Of a DNA stretch of 64,000 nt, positions 50,440 through 58,901 are shown piece by piece. The DNA lies in the NCBI RefSeq assembly GCF_000775995.1, contig NZ_CP009227.1, forward strand, positions 2,524,296-2,588,295, given 5' to 3'. Below the pieces are notes generated by a model. The model did no database searches and was not told where the DNA came from. It saw only the letters and a program-made list of their open reading frames with translations. Each line of letters begins with the position of its first letter. The first letter of the stretch is position 1. The DNA comes from Treponema sp. OMZ 838. GTDB taxonomy: Bacteria; Spirochaetota; Spirochaetia; Treponematales; Treponemataceae. The position numbers and the translations under genes are program-made.

Positions 50440-51185
50440 TAGATCAGTTCTCCCGAATAATACCGATGTTCCTTATCCTCTTCCGTAATGCACAGCGCCC
50501 CATCCGGAGCGATACCGGTAAGAATGCCTTCGATAATATCGTCTTCCTGTTGCCCGCGCATAAAGCGAACCATAGAGCCTCGCTTCCAAAGCCGGCGGCT
50601 GATTTCTTCATTCCAATCGCGGCAACTAAGACATTCCTGTATTTGAGTCAGCAGCGCAGGAATAAACACTTCAAACGTGGGGCATTTATCCGCGCCGATA
50701 ATCATTGCAAGCGAAGTTGCCGTGTGTTCTATACTCCGCAAAAAAGCCGTTTGAAGCAGGTTGATACCGACACCGGCAAGAACACAGCCGCCCGCGCTTT
50801 CGCACAGGATGCCGGCAGTTTTTTTACCGTTGATCAAGATATCATTCGGCCACTTAACGGCAGTCCGTACGCCGGAAGGCAAAAAAGAATCGAGTGTTAG
50901 ACTAGCGGCTAAGCCTATCCGCAGCGTAAAATCGGTGGATGCGGGCTGCCTCAAAATGAGTGTACCGAGCAGGTTTTCCCCTGCAGGGGAAAACCATTGC
51001 CGGCCGGACATGCGGCCGCGACCTTCCGTTTGGTAGCCGGCATAGATGAACGTGCCGTCGGGACAACCGTCGGCAAGGCATTCGCGGGCGGCTTGTAAGG
51101 TAGAGTCGGTGCGGGCATAATAATACACGGGCGCCTTAAAAGGATTTTGGATTGTGGTCGTTTCTCGTCTTTGTTGCGGTATCAA
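50436..51185 (-). CDS. birA: Biotin--[biotin carboxyl carrier protein] ligase
   Basis: A 249-residue group I biotin ligase without a DNA-binding domain. The biotinyl-AMP loop G-R-G-R-M-S-G-R-Q-W, the K-W-P-N-D-I-L-I motif and G-V-G-I-N are present. It starts with TTG overlapping the upstream exonuclease stop, with GGAG 7 nt before, so translation is probably coupled. It would biotinylate acetyl-CoA carboxylase or an oxaloacetate/methylmalonyl decarboxylase. Confidence 0.93.
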   Translation of the reverse strand: MIPQQRRETTTIQNPFKAPVYYYARTDSTLQAARECLADGCPDGTFIYAGYQTEGRGRMSGRQWFSPAGENLLGTLILRQPASTDFTLRIGLAASLTLDSFLPSGVRTAVKWPNDILINGKKTAGILCESAGGCVLAGVGINLLQTAFLRSIEHTATSLAMIIGADKCPTFEVFIPALLTQIQECLSCRDWNEEISRRLWKRGSMVRFMRGQQEDDIIEGILTGIAPDGALCITEEDKEHRYYSGELIY

Positions 51186-51832
51186 AATAAACTCCGTGAA
51201 TAATCTTTCTCTTTTTGCTCCGTTTCGGGGGCTAACAGGCTTGCAGCATCCGTTTCTGCACGGATTTTTTCTACCAGTTCGGGATTGTTTTTTAAAAATC
51301 TGCTTAAAATCTTTTCAAAAAGCTCCATGCAGACGCGGGCATCGTCTTCGGCTCGGTGAGCTTCCAGCGCTGTAATGCCGAACTGCACGGCAAGATCCTG
51401 CAATGCATAGCTGGAAAGTCCGGGAAATACTTCCTTTGCAAATATTCGCGTATCGATGGCTTTATTGGTTAAAGGAGATTTTCCGGCGCGCTTTAACTCC
51501 GCATTAACATAGTTTATGTCAAACGGAGCATTATGCGCAACTAAAACACCGGTGCCGATAAAATCGAAAAAGTCGGGAAAGACATCGGCTATCAGCGGCT
51601 TATCCTTCAGCATCTCATCGGTGATTCCGTTGACCTTGCCTGCTTCTTCCGGCATCGGCATTTTGGGATTGATAAGCACATTGTACCGGGCAATAACACC
51701 GCACCGGTCGAACTTTACCGCACCGATTTCGACGATACGCCCCGATGCAGGATCAAGTCCGGTCGTTTCGGTATCAAAAGCGATAAAGGCTGCCGTGTCG
51801 TATACGGCAGCCAACCAATCATAACTCGTCAT
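51182..51832 (-). CDS. DEDDh 3'-5' exonuclease (DnaQ-like)
   Basis: A 216-residue exonuclease of the PolIII epsilon family. Motif I is F-D-T-E-T-T-G-L, motif II is A-H-N-A-P-F-D, and motif III is H-R-A-E-D-D-A. It may proofread for the replicative polymerase or act as a separate RNase T/DNase. Its ATG overlaps the phosphohexomutase stop (T-A-A-T-G). The C-terminus lacks the long tail some epsilon subunits use to bind alpha, so the exact role is open. Confidence 0.9.
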   Translation of the reverse strand: MTSYDWLAAVYDTAAFIAFDTETTGLDPASGRIVEIGAVKFDRCGVIARYNVLINPKMPMPEEAGKVNGITDEMLKDKPLIADVFPDFFDFIGTGVLVAHNAPFDINYVNAELKRAGKSPLTNKAIDTRIFAKEVFPGLSSYALQDLAVQFGITALEAHRAEDDARVCMELFEKILSRFLKNNPELVEKIRAETDAASLLAPETEQKEKDYSRSLF

Positions 51833-53589
51833 TAGACAAGAGTGTCCAATGCTTGAGCAAAAATTTTAACCTGCTGTTCTGCTTTGGTCTGGGCAGCGGC
51901 AACATCCTTACCCTGTACCGGCTGCGGATGGATGATATAAAACTTGATCTTGGGTTCGGTACCGCTCGGACGGACACTGATAATTGTTCCGTCTTCAAGA
52001 TAATACTGCAGCACATTGCTTACCGGAAGATCTACCGTTTCTTTCTTATCGGGAGTAAGCGGGTTGTAGGAACATGATTGATCGATATCGCGGATGGTGA
52101 GAACCTTTACACCGGCAATATCCTTTAACGCGGAAGTGCGAAGCTTTATCATCATATTTTTCATAATTTCTACACCTTCCGCACCGGGGAATACCTTGTT
52201 GATGGTTGTTTCGTAGAAACAGCCGTACTGCATAAAGAGTTCGTCTAAACGCTCTAACAAGCTCTTTCCTTGTTTACGCCAATAGAGCGACATTTCGGCA
52301 CAAAGTGCGGAAGCTGCAATTCCGTCTTTATCGCGGATTTCCATCCCGAAATTATAGCCGTAGCTTTCTTCAAAACCATAAATATAGTGATACCCTTGTT
52401 TGGAAATTTCATCAGCCTTATTGCAGATCCATTTAAAACCGGTTAGACATTCAAAGGCTTCAACTCCGTAACCTTTTGCGATGCGATCACACAGATGGGA
52501 CGTTACAATGGAACGAACAATAGCGGGTTTTGCCGGCATAACGCCGAATTCTTTTGCAGTCAGGCAGAGATAGTCGGTAAAAAGAGCTCCCATCTGGTTA
52601 CCGGTAATAAGATGCATCTTTCCGTTGGCATCTTTTACCGCTGAGGCAAAACGGTCTGCATCGGGGTCGGTTGCCATTAAAATATCTGCGCCTTCTTTTT
52701 CCGCTAATTCAATCGCCATTTTAAGCGCAGCAGGGTCTTCGGGGTTAGGATAGCTCACCGTCGGAAAATTTCCATCCGGCTGGCGCTGTTCGGGTACGGT
52801 GATGATGTTAAAGCCCATATCGCCAAGCACTTTCTCGACATGCATCGCACCGGTACCGTGCAGCGGTGTGTAGACAATTTTTACGGACTTGGACATCTCT
52901 TTAATAAGATTACCACGATGCAGCTTGGCCTTAACGCTCGCCCAATATTTTTCGTCTATTTCTTTATCGATGATGATGAGTTTCCCGCTCTTAATCGCTT
53001 CGTCACGGTTCATCATGTTCACTTTTTTAACCGTGTTTACCTTGTCGATAATGCCCTTATCGTGGGGCGGAATAACTTGCGCTCCATCATTCCAATAGGC
53101 TTTGTATCCGTTATATTGCGGCGGATTGTGCGAAGCGGTAACGACAACGCCGGTATCGCAGCCGAGCTCGCGGATTGCATAGGAAAGCTCCGGTGTCGGG
53201 CGTAATGCCGAAAACAAATAGACTGTAAAACCATTCGCTGCAAAGATGAGTGCGGTTGCCTCTGCAAACACATCCGAATAGCGGCGTGAATCATGCGCGA
53301 TAACCGCTTTTAGTTGACCTTTCTTTGCCTTTTCAGGAAAGGTTTCGATAATATAGTCGGCGAGCCCCTGGGTTGCCTTTTTAATCACCATGGGATTCAT
53401 CCGGTTTGTTCCGCCGCCGATAATCCCGCGCAAACCGCCGGTTCCGAATTCCAATTGACGGTAGAAGCGGTCAAACAGCTCTTTCTCATCGTTCTTTGTA
53501 ACGAGTGCTTCCACTTCTTTTATGAATGTCGGATCGGTTTCTTCCGCCATATACTGCTTTGCATAAGCCAGAATGGTACTACTATCCAT
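51832..53589 (-). CDS. Phospho-sugar mutase (phosphoglucomutase/phosphomannomutase)
   Basis: A 585-residue alpha-D-phosphohexomutase of the long bacterial PGM/PMM type. The phosphoserine is in T-A-S-H-N-P-P-Q-Y-N-G-Y-K-A-Y-W, the Mg-binding loop is D-P-D-A-D-R-F-A, the sugar-specificity loop is G-F-E-E-S-Y-G-Y, and the phosphate loop is S-V-R-P-S-G-T-E-P-K. It interconverts hexose 1- and 6-phosphates. The ATG at 53589 follows GAGGAG; a start at 53652 is rejected. It leads the pgm-dnaQ-birA operon. Confidence 0.93.
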   Translation of the reverse strand: MDSSTILAYAKQYMAEETDPTFIKEVEALVTKNDEKELFDRFYRQLEFGTGGLRGIIGGGTNRMNPMVIKKATQGLADYIIETFPEKAKKGQLKAVIAHDSRRYSDVFAEATALIFAANGFTVYLFSALRPTPELSYAIRELGCDTGVVVTASHNPPQYNGYKAYWNDGAQVIPPHDKGIIDKVNTVKKVNMMNRDEAIKSGKLIIIDKEIDEKYWASVKAKLHRGNLIKEMSKSVKIVYTPLHGTGAMHVEKVLGDMGFNIITVPEQRQPDGNFPTVSYPNPEDPAALKMAIELAEKEGADILMATDPDADRFASAVKDANGKMHLITGNQMGALFTDYLCLTAKEFGVMPAKPAIVRSIVTSHLCDRIAKGYGVEAFECLTGFKWICNKADEISKQGYHYIYGFEESYGYNFGMEIRDKDGIAASALCAEMSLYWRKQGKSLLERLDELFMQYGCFYETTINKVFPGAEGVEIMKNMMIKLRTSALKDIAGVKVLTIRDIDQSCSYNPLTPDKKETVDLPVSNVLQYYLEDGTIISVRPSGTEPKIKFYIIHPQPVQGKDVAAAQTKAEQQVKIFAQALDTLV

Positions 53590-53796
53590 GATCGAGTCTC
53601 CTCTAATAATCAACATACCCCGACGCAGCACATCGGGGTATGTTGTTCTCATAAATCTGAATATTGCTAAGGCATCTTTAAAAACTTGAATCGCTTTCGG
53701 ATACTGCTATTTATTTAGTGTAACCTTTTTTTATAGATTACGCAAGGTAAAATATCAAGAGCGTCAGGGGGTAATATTAAACTGCACGAATAAATA

Positions 53797-54849
53797 TTAT
53801 CCGTTTTGAAGTTTTACCGAATCCGCTCTAACCCAGCCTTTTTTTTGCTTGTTTTGGATATAGAGCCATTCAATACCACTCTCGGAATCTCCATCCTGTT
53901 TAATATATTTGCGGGTGGCAGTAGCCGATGCTCCTGCTTTCAGCATATTTACCGTTCTTGCAGAGTCTTCATCGGGAATACTTAAAAGATTGATATCGTC
54001 GATAGCCGTAACTTTTTCACTGATTTTTTCAGCTGTAAGCTCTTTCATGAAATTCTCTTCTTTTATCATAATTTCGGAAAGCGACTGTAAAACTGCAATG
54101 GTATCGCTATAAGGAGAACCCAGTTCAATTGCATTCTGGAACAGCTCCGTCCGTATGGTGTCGTTTTTCGATTCCATCGCAACCTGAGCGAGAATCATAG
54201 CCGAAACACTCATTTCATCCATTTCTACCGCATCCCGTTTTACATATTTATCCTTAATACTCCATGAACTAACCAGTTCCGGATTATACGCTGCAATTTT
54301 AATAAATTTACTGTCCGGCTTTTCAAGGCTGTCTTTATATACCGCAACAATAGCATAACGAGGGATAAACTCATCCGTCATAGCCGCAAGGGATTCCGAT
54401 TTATACAGCACGACGTCCTGTCCCGAAATAAAAGCTGCGATGGTATCAGGTTCATAAGAATACTCTTGAATCCAATAACGCTGCCCGTTAAGCTCAACAT
54501 GAAAAAATGTCCGTTTTTGTCCATCGGTTCTTACGGCTTCTTTCTTTTCTCCCAAATAGAGCGCCTTATCACCCAGTGAAGCTTCAGCAATCCACTTCAT
54601 TTTTCCTTCGTCGTTTTCCGTATAAAGTCCCGCATTGTTCACATAAATAACTCCGCTAATGCCCATAGCATTCCCCATATCGGACGCAGACTCTTGTTTT
54701 GTATCCGTATGAACGGCTGCCGCTACTTCACCGGCAGGATTACTCTCATTATTCGTGCTTTGTCTTTCATTTTTGGCACATGATACAAATGATACAATCT
54801 GTATAATTCCGAATACGGCAAACAGAACTATCTTATTTAGTCTTTTCAT
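53797..54849 (-). CDS. Predicted lipoprotein, SH3-like C-terminus
   Basis: A 350-residue lipoprotein: signal peptide ending F-V-S-C (lipidated Cys at about 24), a disordered Asn/Ser/Ala/Thr stretch (25-60), a folded region with an SH3-like patch (V-I-Y-V-N-N-A-G-L-Y, then F-F-H-V-E-L-N-G-Q-R-Y-W-I-Q), a helical middle (about 190-290), and a second SH3-like end (S-A-T-A-T-R-K-Y-I-K, G-W-V-R-A-D-S-V). Function unknown; SH3-like pairs in treponemal lipoproteins may bind the cell wall. AAGGAG precedes the ATG. It is divergent from the PBP gene. Confidence 0.8.
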   Translation of the reverse strand: MKRLNKIVLFAVFGIIQIVSFVSCAKNERQSTNNESNPAGEVAAAVHTDTKQESASDMGNAMGISGVIYVNNAGLYTENDEGKMKWIAEASLGDKALYLGEKKEAVRTDGQKRTFFHVELNGQRYWIQEYSYEPDTIAAFISGQDVVLYKSESLAAMTDEFIPRYAIVAVYKDSLEKPDSKFIKIAAYNPELVSSWSIKDKYVKRDAVEMDEMSVSAMILAQVAMESKNDTIRTELFQNAIELGSPYSDTIAVLQSLSEIMIKEENFMKELTAEKISEKVTAIDDINLLSIPDEDSARTVNMLKAGASATATRKYIKQDGDSESGIEWLYIQNKQKKGWVRADSVKLQNG

Positions 54850-54922
54850 TTTATATGCTCCTTGCAGCTATTATTATTTGATAGCGGTAAAGTGTCAATA
54901 TTGTACAGACACAGGTATATGC

Positions 54923-54951
54923 TTGAAAAAAAAATGATTTTATGCTTTTAT
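54923..54951 (+). promoter_or_regulatory. Leaderless-type promoter for the class A PBP gene
   Basis: TTGAAA (54923-54928), 17-bp spacer, TTTTAT (54946-54951), then 6 nt and the ATG at 54958. The -10 is a weak match (4/6), so this is one of the less certain members of the set. Confidence 0.42.
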
Positions 54952-54957
54952 AGGCAC

Positions 54958-57813
54958 ATGCGCGGACGCACCGTCTTTTTATATATTTATCTTATTATTG
55001 TTTTTACCGTGCTTGTTGCAGGTTCAGCGATGCTGGGCTACTTACTGGCAGAAACGGCTGCCGTAAAGCAAAGTGAACAATTTACGGCTTTTAATCCCGA
55101 CTTACCGACCCGGATACTTGATATACGCGGGGATTTGATTACCGAATTCTCTTCCAACGAAAAACGGGAGATTATTAAATTCGAGCAGATACCGCCGGCC
55201 TTGATCAATGCGCTCCTTGTACGCGAAGACCGCAGCTTTTATCGGCACCGCGGCTTTACCTTAAAAGCAATTTTCCGTGCCGTTATCGGAAAACTTACCC
55301 GTAAGACACTCGGCGGCGGAAGTACTATTACACAGCAAATCGCAGGTCTCTTGTACTGTGACCGTACCGATATGAGTATTTCGCGAAAGATTAAAGAACT
55401 GTGGTGGGCGGTTCAAATGGAACGCCGGTACTCGAAAGACGAAATCCTCGAACTCTATTTGAACAAAGTATATTTCGGCGGAGGTACCTACGGCGTAAGC
55501 GCTGCCTGCCGTTTTTATTTCGGACATTCCGTCGCGGAAATCACCCCTGCGGAAGCGGCGATACTGGTTATTCAGCTGTCAAACCCCGCCTATTACAATC
55601 CTTTTGAATATCCGAACCGTGTGCAGGAACGTCAAGGTTATATTCTCGACGAGATGGTGCGGCTCGGTTATCTCTCCAAAGAGGAACGGGACGAGTCCTA
55701 CGATGAGTATTGGGCTCATTTCGATTACACCCGCACCGCTTCGTCCGCATGGTTTAACCGTGAAGATAAAGCCCGCTGGTTTTCCGAATATGTACGCCGC
55801 CAGCTTGAAACGATGATGTACGGCACAATGGATTTTTATTCCGATGGATATATCGTACATACCACTTGCGACCTGCGGCATCAAGCAGCAGCTGAAAAAG
55901 AGATGGGAGACTATATCCGCATTGCCAATAGCCGCGTAAGGAATACCCGTTCGCACCGATTTGCACAGAGCGAACTGTACAGCAACATTACTGCACTGGT
56001 TTCGCTTGCCTTTAATATTCCGGCACTCCATATCGATTCCGAACGGGTACAGGCAAAAACCCTTTCCTACTACCGCAGTGATTTAAATCCTATTGTTGAC
56101 ATGGCAGCAATGCTTTTCGGTTTAAACAACCTCAAAATTACCGGCACAAAAAGTACGGCAAAAGTTCAAGATGAGCTCGCAAGAAAAACGGTTGAAGGAA
56201 CTCTCATCTGTTTGGAAAATAATACCGGATACATTACGGCGCTTGTCGGCGGAAGTAAATTCGATGAATCGAATCAGATAATCAGGGCAACTCAGGGACG
56301 TCTGCAACCGGGAAGCTCTTTTAAGCCGCTTTTATATTCTGCAGCCTTCGACACTAAATTGATTACGCCGGCAACCGTGCTGGAAGATACGCCGCAAGTA
56401 TTCCAAAACCAGAGCGGTGTCCCATATATTCCCAACAACTATGCAGGGCATTGGCAGGGCACTGTTCTCGCATGGCGGGCGCTGGCAAAATCACTGAACA
56501 TTCCTGCAATTAAAGTACTCGATACAATCGGCTTCGATGCTGCGATTACCCGCTCTGCTGCGCTGCTCGGTATCACCGATCAGGATGAAATAGACCGTAC
56601 ATTCCCGCGGCTGTATCCGCTCGCGCTCGGCGTTATCAGTGTTGCTCCCGTTCAGATGGCAAAGGCGTTTGCTATCTTTGGAAACCAAGGACGAAGGGTT
56701 GATCCTATTGCCATCCGTACCGTAGAAAACCGCAATGGTACAATTGTGATGGATCCCGAACGGGATTTACGGCTGGAACAGCGGCGGAGGGGAACTGCGA
56801 TGCAAGTTATCAGCCCCCAAAACGCCTATCTTATGACATCGGTACTACAGAAAACGATTACCGCAGGAACACTTATGACTGCTTCCGGCAGCGGATCAAA
56901 ATTCCGCTTTAAGGATAAAAAAACCGGTAAGTATTTTTCCATGCCTATTGCAGGTAAAACCGGTACGACCCAAAACTGGTCGGATGCATGGGCGATCGGT
57001 TACTCTCCATATTATACCGCTGCAGTTTGGTTCGGATATGACAAGGGAGGTCAGTCGTTGGGACTCGACAATACCGGTGCAATGCTTGCAGGGCCTCCGT
57101 GGGCAAACTTTATGAAGTCGATTCATGAAGATATGCCGTACCGGGATTTTATCCGGCCTGAAACAGGATTAACCACTGTGTCGGTTTGTTCAAAATCCGG
57201 TATGCTGCAAACGCCTTATTGCGATGAGGGTACTGTGCCGCTCTACTTTTTATCCGGCACCGAACCGACGGAGGCTTGTACCTATCATGAAGCCAATAAT
57301 GTATTGCTGGAAATTGCAAAAGACCGTCTGCGCAAAAGTAATTACAGTACCGGTCAAGCGCCTGTTGACATTATTAAAACGGATGTACTCATTGACCCGC
57401 GTATTTTTGAAGACCCTGAACCGAGCAAGCAAAGGCGGACAGGAAATACCTCTTATACGGTAGATCCGTTTACAACCGATGAACTTACAGTACCCTCCGG
57501 CAACATTTTGGAATCCGATCCGTTGTTGCGTTCAGGTGAAGATAATTCTTCAACGGAGCTGCAGGTGCCTACTCCGCAACAAGAGCAAAATACACAAAAT
57601 CCGGCAACTCAACCGGGACAGACTCCGGGCACCTCAGGAGCAACCAATACGACTAATCCTCCGATTCCTCAAACGCATTTGGGAACCATTGATGAGGGAA
57701 CCCCGTTGCCGTCTTTCCCGCCTCTAGAATCTGAACCTGCCGGTACCGAATCCGAAACACAGGAACAGAACAACGGCACGATACAGGGTGAAGGCATCAA
57801 CCCGTGGCTATAG
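54958..57813 (+). CDS. Class A penicillin-binding protein (transglycosylase/transpeptidase)
   Basis: A 951-residue bifunctional peptidoglycan synthase. A short N-terminus and one membrane helix (L-Y-I-Y-L-I-I-V-F-T-V-L-V) are followed by a GT51 transglycosylase domain (E-D-R-S-F-Y-R-H-R-G, G-G-S-T-I-T-Q-Q) and a transpeptidase domain (active S-S-F-K-P-L, then K-T-G-T-T-Q). The C-terminal 130 residues are Pro/Gln/Thr-rich and probably periplasmic. The start is uncertain: ATG at 54958 leaves only a few residues before the helix; 54919 and 54934 are possible. It is followed by the dCMP deaminase gene after 24 nt. Confidence 0.92.
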   Translation: MRGRTVFLYIYLIIVFTVLVAGSAMLGYLLAETAAVKQSEQFTAFNPDLPTRILDIRGDLITEFSSNEKREIIKFEQIPPALINALLVREDRSFYRHRGFTLKAIFRAVIGKLTRKTLGGGSTITQQIAGLLYCDRTDMSISRKIKELWWAVQMERRYSKDEILELYLNKVYFGGGTYGVSAACRFYFGHSVAEITPAEAAILVIQLSNPAYYNPFEYPNRVQERQGYILDEMVRLGYLSKEERDESYDEYWAHFDYTRTASSAWFNREDKARWFSEYVRRQLETMMYGTMDFYSDGYIVHTTCDLRHQAAAEKEMGDYIRIANSRVRNTRSHRFAQSELYSNITALVSLAFNIPALHIDSERVQAKTLSYYRSDLNPIVDMAAMLFGLNNLKITGTKSTAKVQDELARKTVEGTLICLENNTGYITALVGGSKFDESNQIIRATQGRLQPGSSFKPLLYSAAFDTKLITPATVLEDTPQVFQNQSGVPYIPNNYAGHWQGTVLAWRALAKSLNIPAIKVLDTIGFDAAITRSAALLGITDQDEIDRTFPRLYPLALGVISVAPVQMAKAFAIFGNQGRRVDPIAIRTVENRNGTIVMDPERDLRLEQRRRGTAMQVISPQNAYLMTSVLQKTITAGTLMTASGSGSKFRFKDKKTGKYFSMPIAGKTGTTQNWSDAWAIGYSPYYTAAVWFGYDKGGQSLGLDNTGAMLAGPPWANFMKSIHEDMPYRDFIRPETGLTTVSVCSKSGMLQTPYCDEGTVPLYFLSGTEPTEACTYHEANNVLLEIAKDRLRKSNYSTGQAPVDIIKTDVLIDPRIFEDPEPSKQRRTGNTSYTVDPFTTDELTVPSGNILESDPLLRSGEDNSSTELQVPTPQQEQNTQNPATQPGQTPGTSGATNTTNPPIPQTHLGTIDEGTPLPSFPPLESEPAGTESETQEQNNGTIQGEGINPWL

Positions 57814-57837
57814 GGAAATTTTCCAAAAGGATAAAAC

Positions 57838-58329
57838 ATGAGTGAAGAACCGTATGTCCGCCCGACATGGGACGAATACTTTATGGAAGTCTGCCGTGCA
57901 ATTGCAAAGCGTGCAACCTGCGACCGCGGCAGATCCGGCTGCGTTATTGCACGGGATAACCAGCTCTTAGTTACCGGCTATGTCGGTGCCCCGCGCGGAT
58001 TACCGCATTGCGATGATGTCGGACATCAATTTAAAAAGGTGCAGCACGAAGACGGCTCTGTAAGTCAACACTGCGTCCGCACCGTTCATGCAGAGCAAAA
58101 TGCAATTTGCCAAGCAGCAAAACGGGGTATCAGCATCGACGGCGCAACACTCTACTGCAAAATGACCCCATGCCGAACATGTGCAATGCTGATTATCAAC
58201 TGCGGTATAAAACGGGTGATCGCCGAAAAACGCTACCACGATAGCGCCGACTCAATCGAGATGTTCAAACAGGCGGGAGTTACCCTTGAGCATTTGAGTG
58301 ATACTATTGAAGAATATCAAGGCCAATAG
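57838..58329 (+). CDS. Deoxycytidylate (dCMP) deaminase
   Basis: A 163-residue zinc deaminase of the ComEB/dCMP deaminase family. The zinc site is V-H-A-E-Q-N-A-I and P-C-R-T-C-A, with the family-specific R-S-G-C-V-I and Y-V-G-A-P-R-G-L-P-H-C-D. It turns dCMP into dUMP for thymidylate synthesis. AAAAGGAT precedes the ATG. The repeat array starts 2 nt after its stop. Confidence 0.94.
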   Translation: MSEEPYVRPTWDEYFMEVCRAIAKRATCDRGRSGCVIARDNQLLVTGYVGAPRGLPHCDDVGHQFKKVQHEDGSVSQHCVRTVHAEQNAICQAAKRGISIDGATLYCKMTPCRTCAMLIINCGIKRVIAEKRYHDSADSIEMFKQAGVTLEHLSDTIEEYQGQ

Positions 58330-58330
58330 A

Positions 58331-58560
58331 CCTTTTGAAATATACGGTGCATCTACTGCGTCGTACGGCAAAAAAGTGTCCTCAACGTATCACAGATACG
58401 CCTGCGGTACTTTTTTGTCGTACTCCTTGTATCTGCATCGTCTATTTCAAAAGGCTTACGGTAGGGCTATATACGGCGTATCTGCGTTGTCGCTACGCCG
58501 AAATAAATGCTCAACGTATACCCGATACGTCTCCGCTTTATTTCGGCTAGGCTCCTAGCA
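58331..58560. repeat. Two homologous palindromic repeat units (type V)
   Basis: Unit V1 is bounded by 12-bp terminal inverted repeats, CCTTTTGAAATA (58331-58342) and TATTTCAAAAGG (58443-58454). Inside, GTACGGCAAAAAAGT (58363-58377) pairs with ACTTTTTTGTCGTAC (58409-58423) around a core hairpin CGTATC-aca-GATACG. Unit V2 (from about 58470) has the same layout with other arms: GCCGAAATAAA (58497-58507) and TTTATTTCGGC (58537-58547), around a related core ACGTAT-ATACGT. The core and flanks are alike while the long arms differ but still pair. Confidence 0.85.
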
Positions 58561-58564
58561 TTTG

Positions 58565-58901
58565 CAGAACTGCCAAGGATGGCAGTGGTTTTATACAGGA
58601 GCGAGATTTGGGCTATGCACAAATCTCGTCGTTAAGCAGTTGTACACGGATGTACAACTGCTTAACAGGCTATTTTCAAAAGGCTTTTTTCGAGGATACA
58701 CGGTACATCACAGACAGGGATGTCCGTGGTTCCACGCAGTAGCGATGTTTTTGCCTCGCAAAAACTCGCGTTCAGAAGTGTACACGGATGTACACTTCTG
58801 AACAGGCTATTTCAAAAGGCTTACGGTAGGGCTATATACGGCGCATTGCGGACAGGGACGTCCGTGGTTCCATGCAGTAGCGGTGTTTTTGCAAAAGGTG
58901 A
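58565..58901. repeat. Homologous double-hairpin repeat units (type U, three copies, last one truncated)
   Basis: U1 (58565-58686): hairpin A CGAGATTTG/CAAATCTCG (58602-58628), then GTTAAGCAGTTGTACA/TGTACAACTGCTTAAC around CGGA (58631-58666). U2 (58711-58820 approximately): hairpin A GTTTTTGC/GCAAAAAC (58747-58765), then GTTCAGAAGTGTACA/TGTACACTTCTGAAC around CGGA (58770-58803). Both are followed by ACAGGCTATTTTCAAAAGG or a near copy. U3 (about 58846-58892) repeats the first 40 bp and stops inside hairpin A. All lie between convergent genes. No credible ORF is present, although short open frames cross the region. Confidence 0.85.

Noticed and set aside
54862-54957. 32-codon extension of the PBP
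   Set aside because: The stretch is poor in coding character, and contains the candidate promoter; kept only as an uncertainty about the start.
58331-58901. Possible CRISPR array
   Set aside because: The units are long palindromes of unequal length without a constant short direct repeat and regular spacers, and there are no cas genes nearby.
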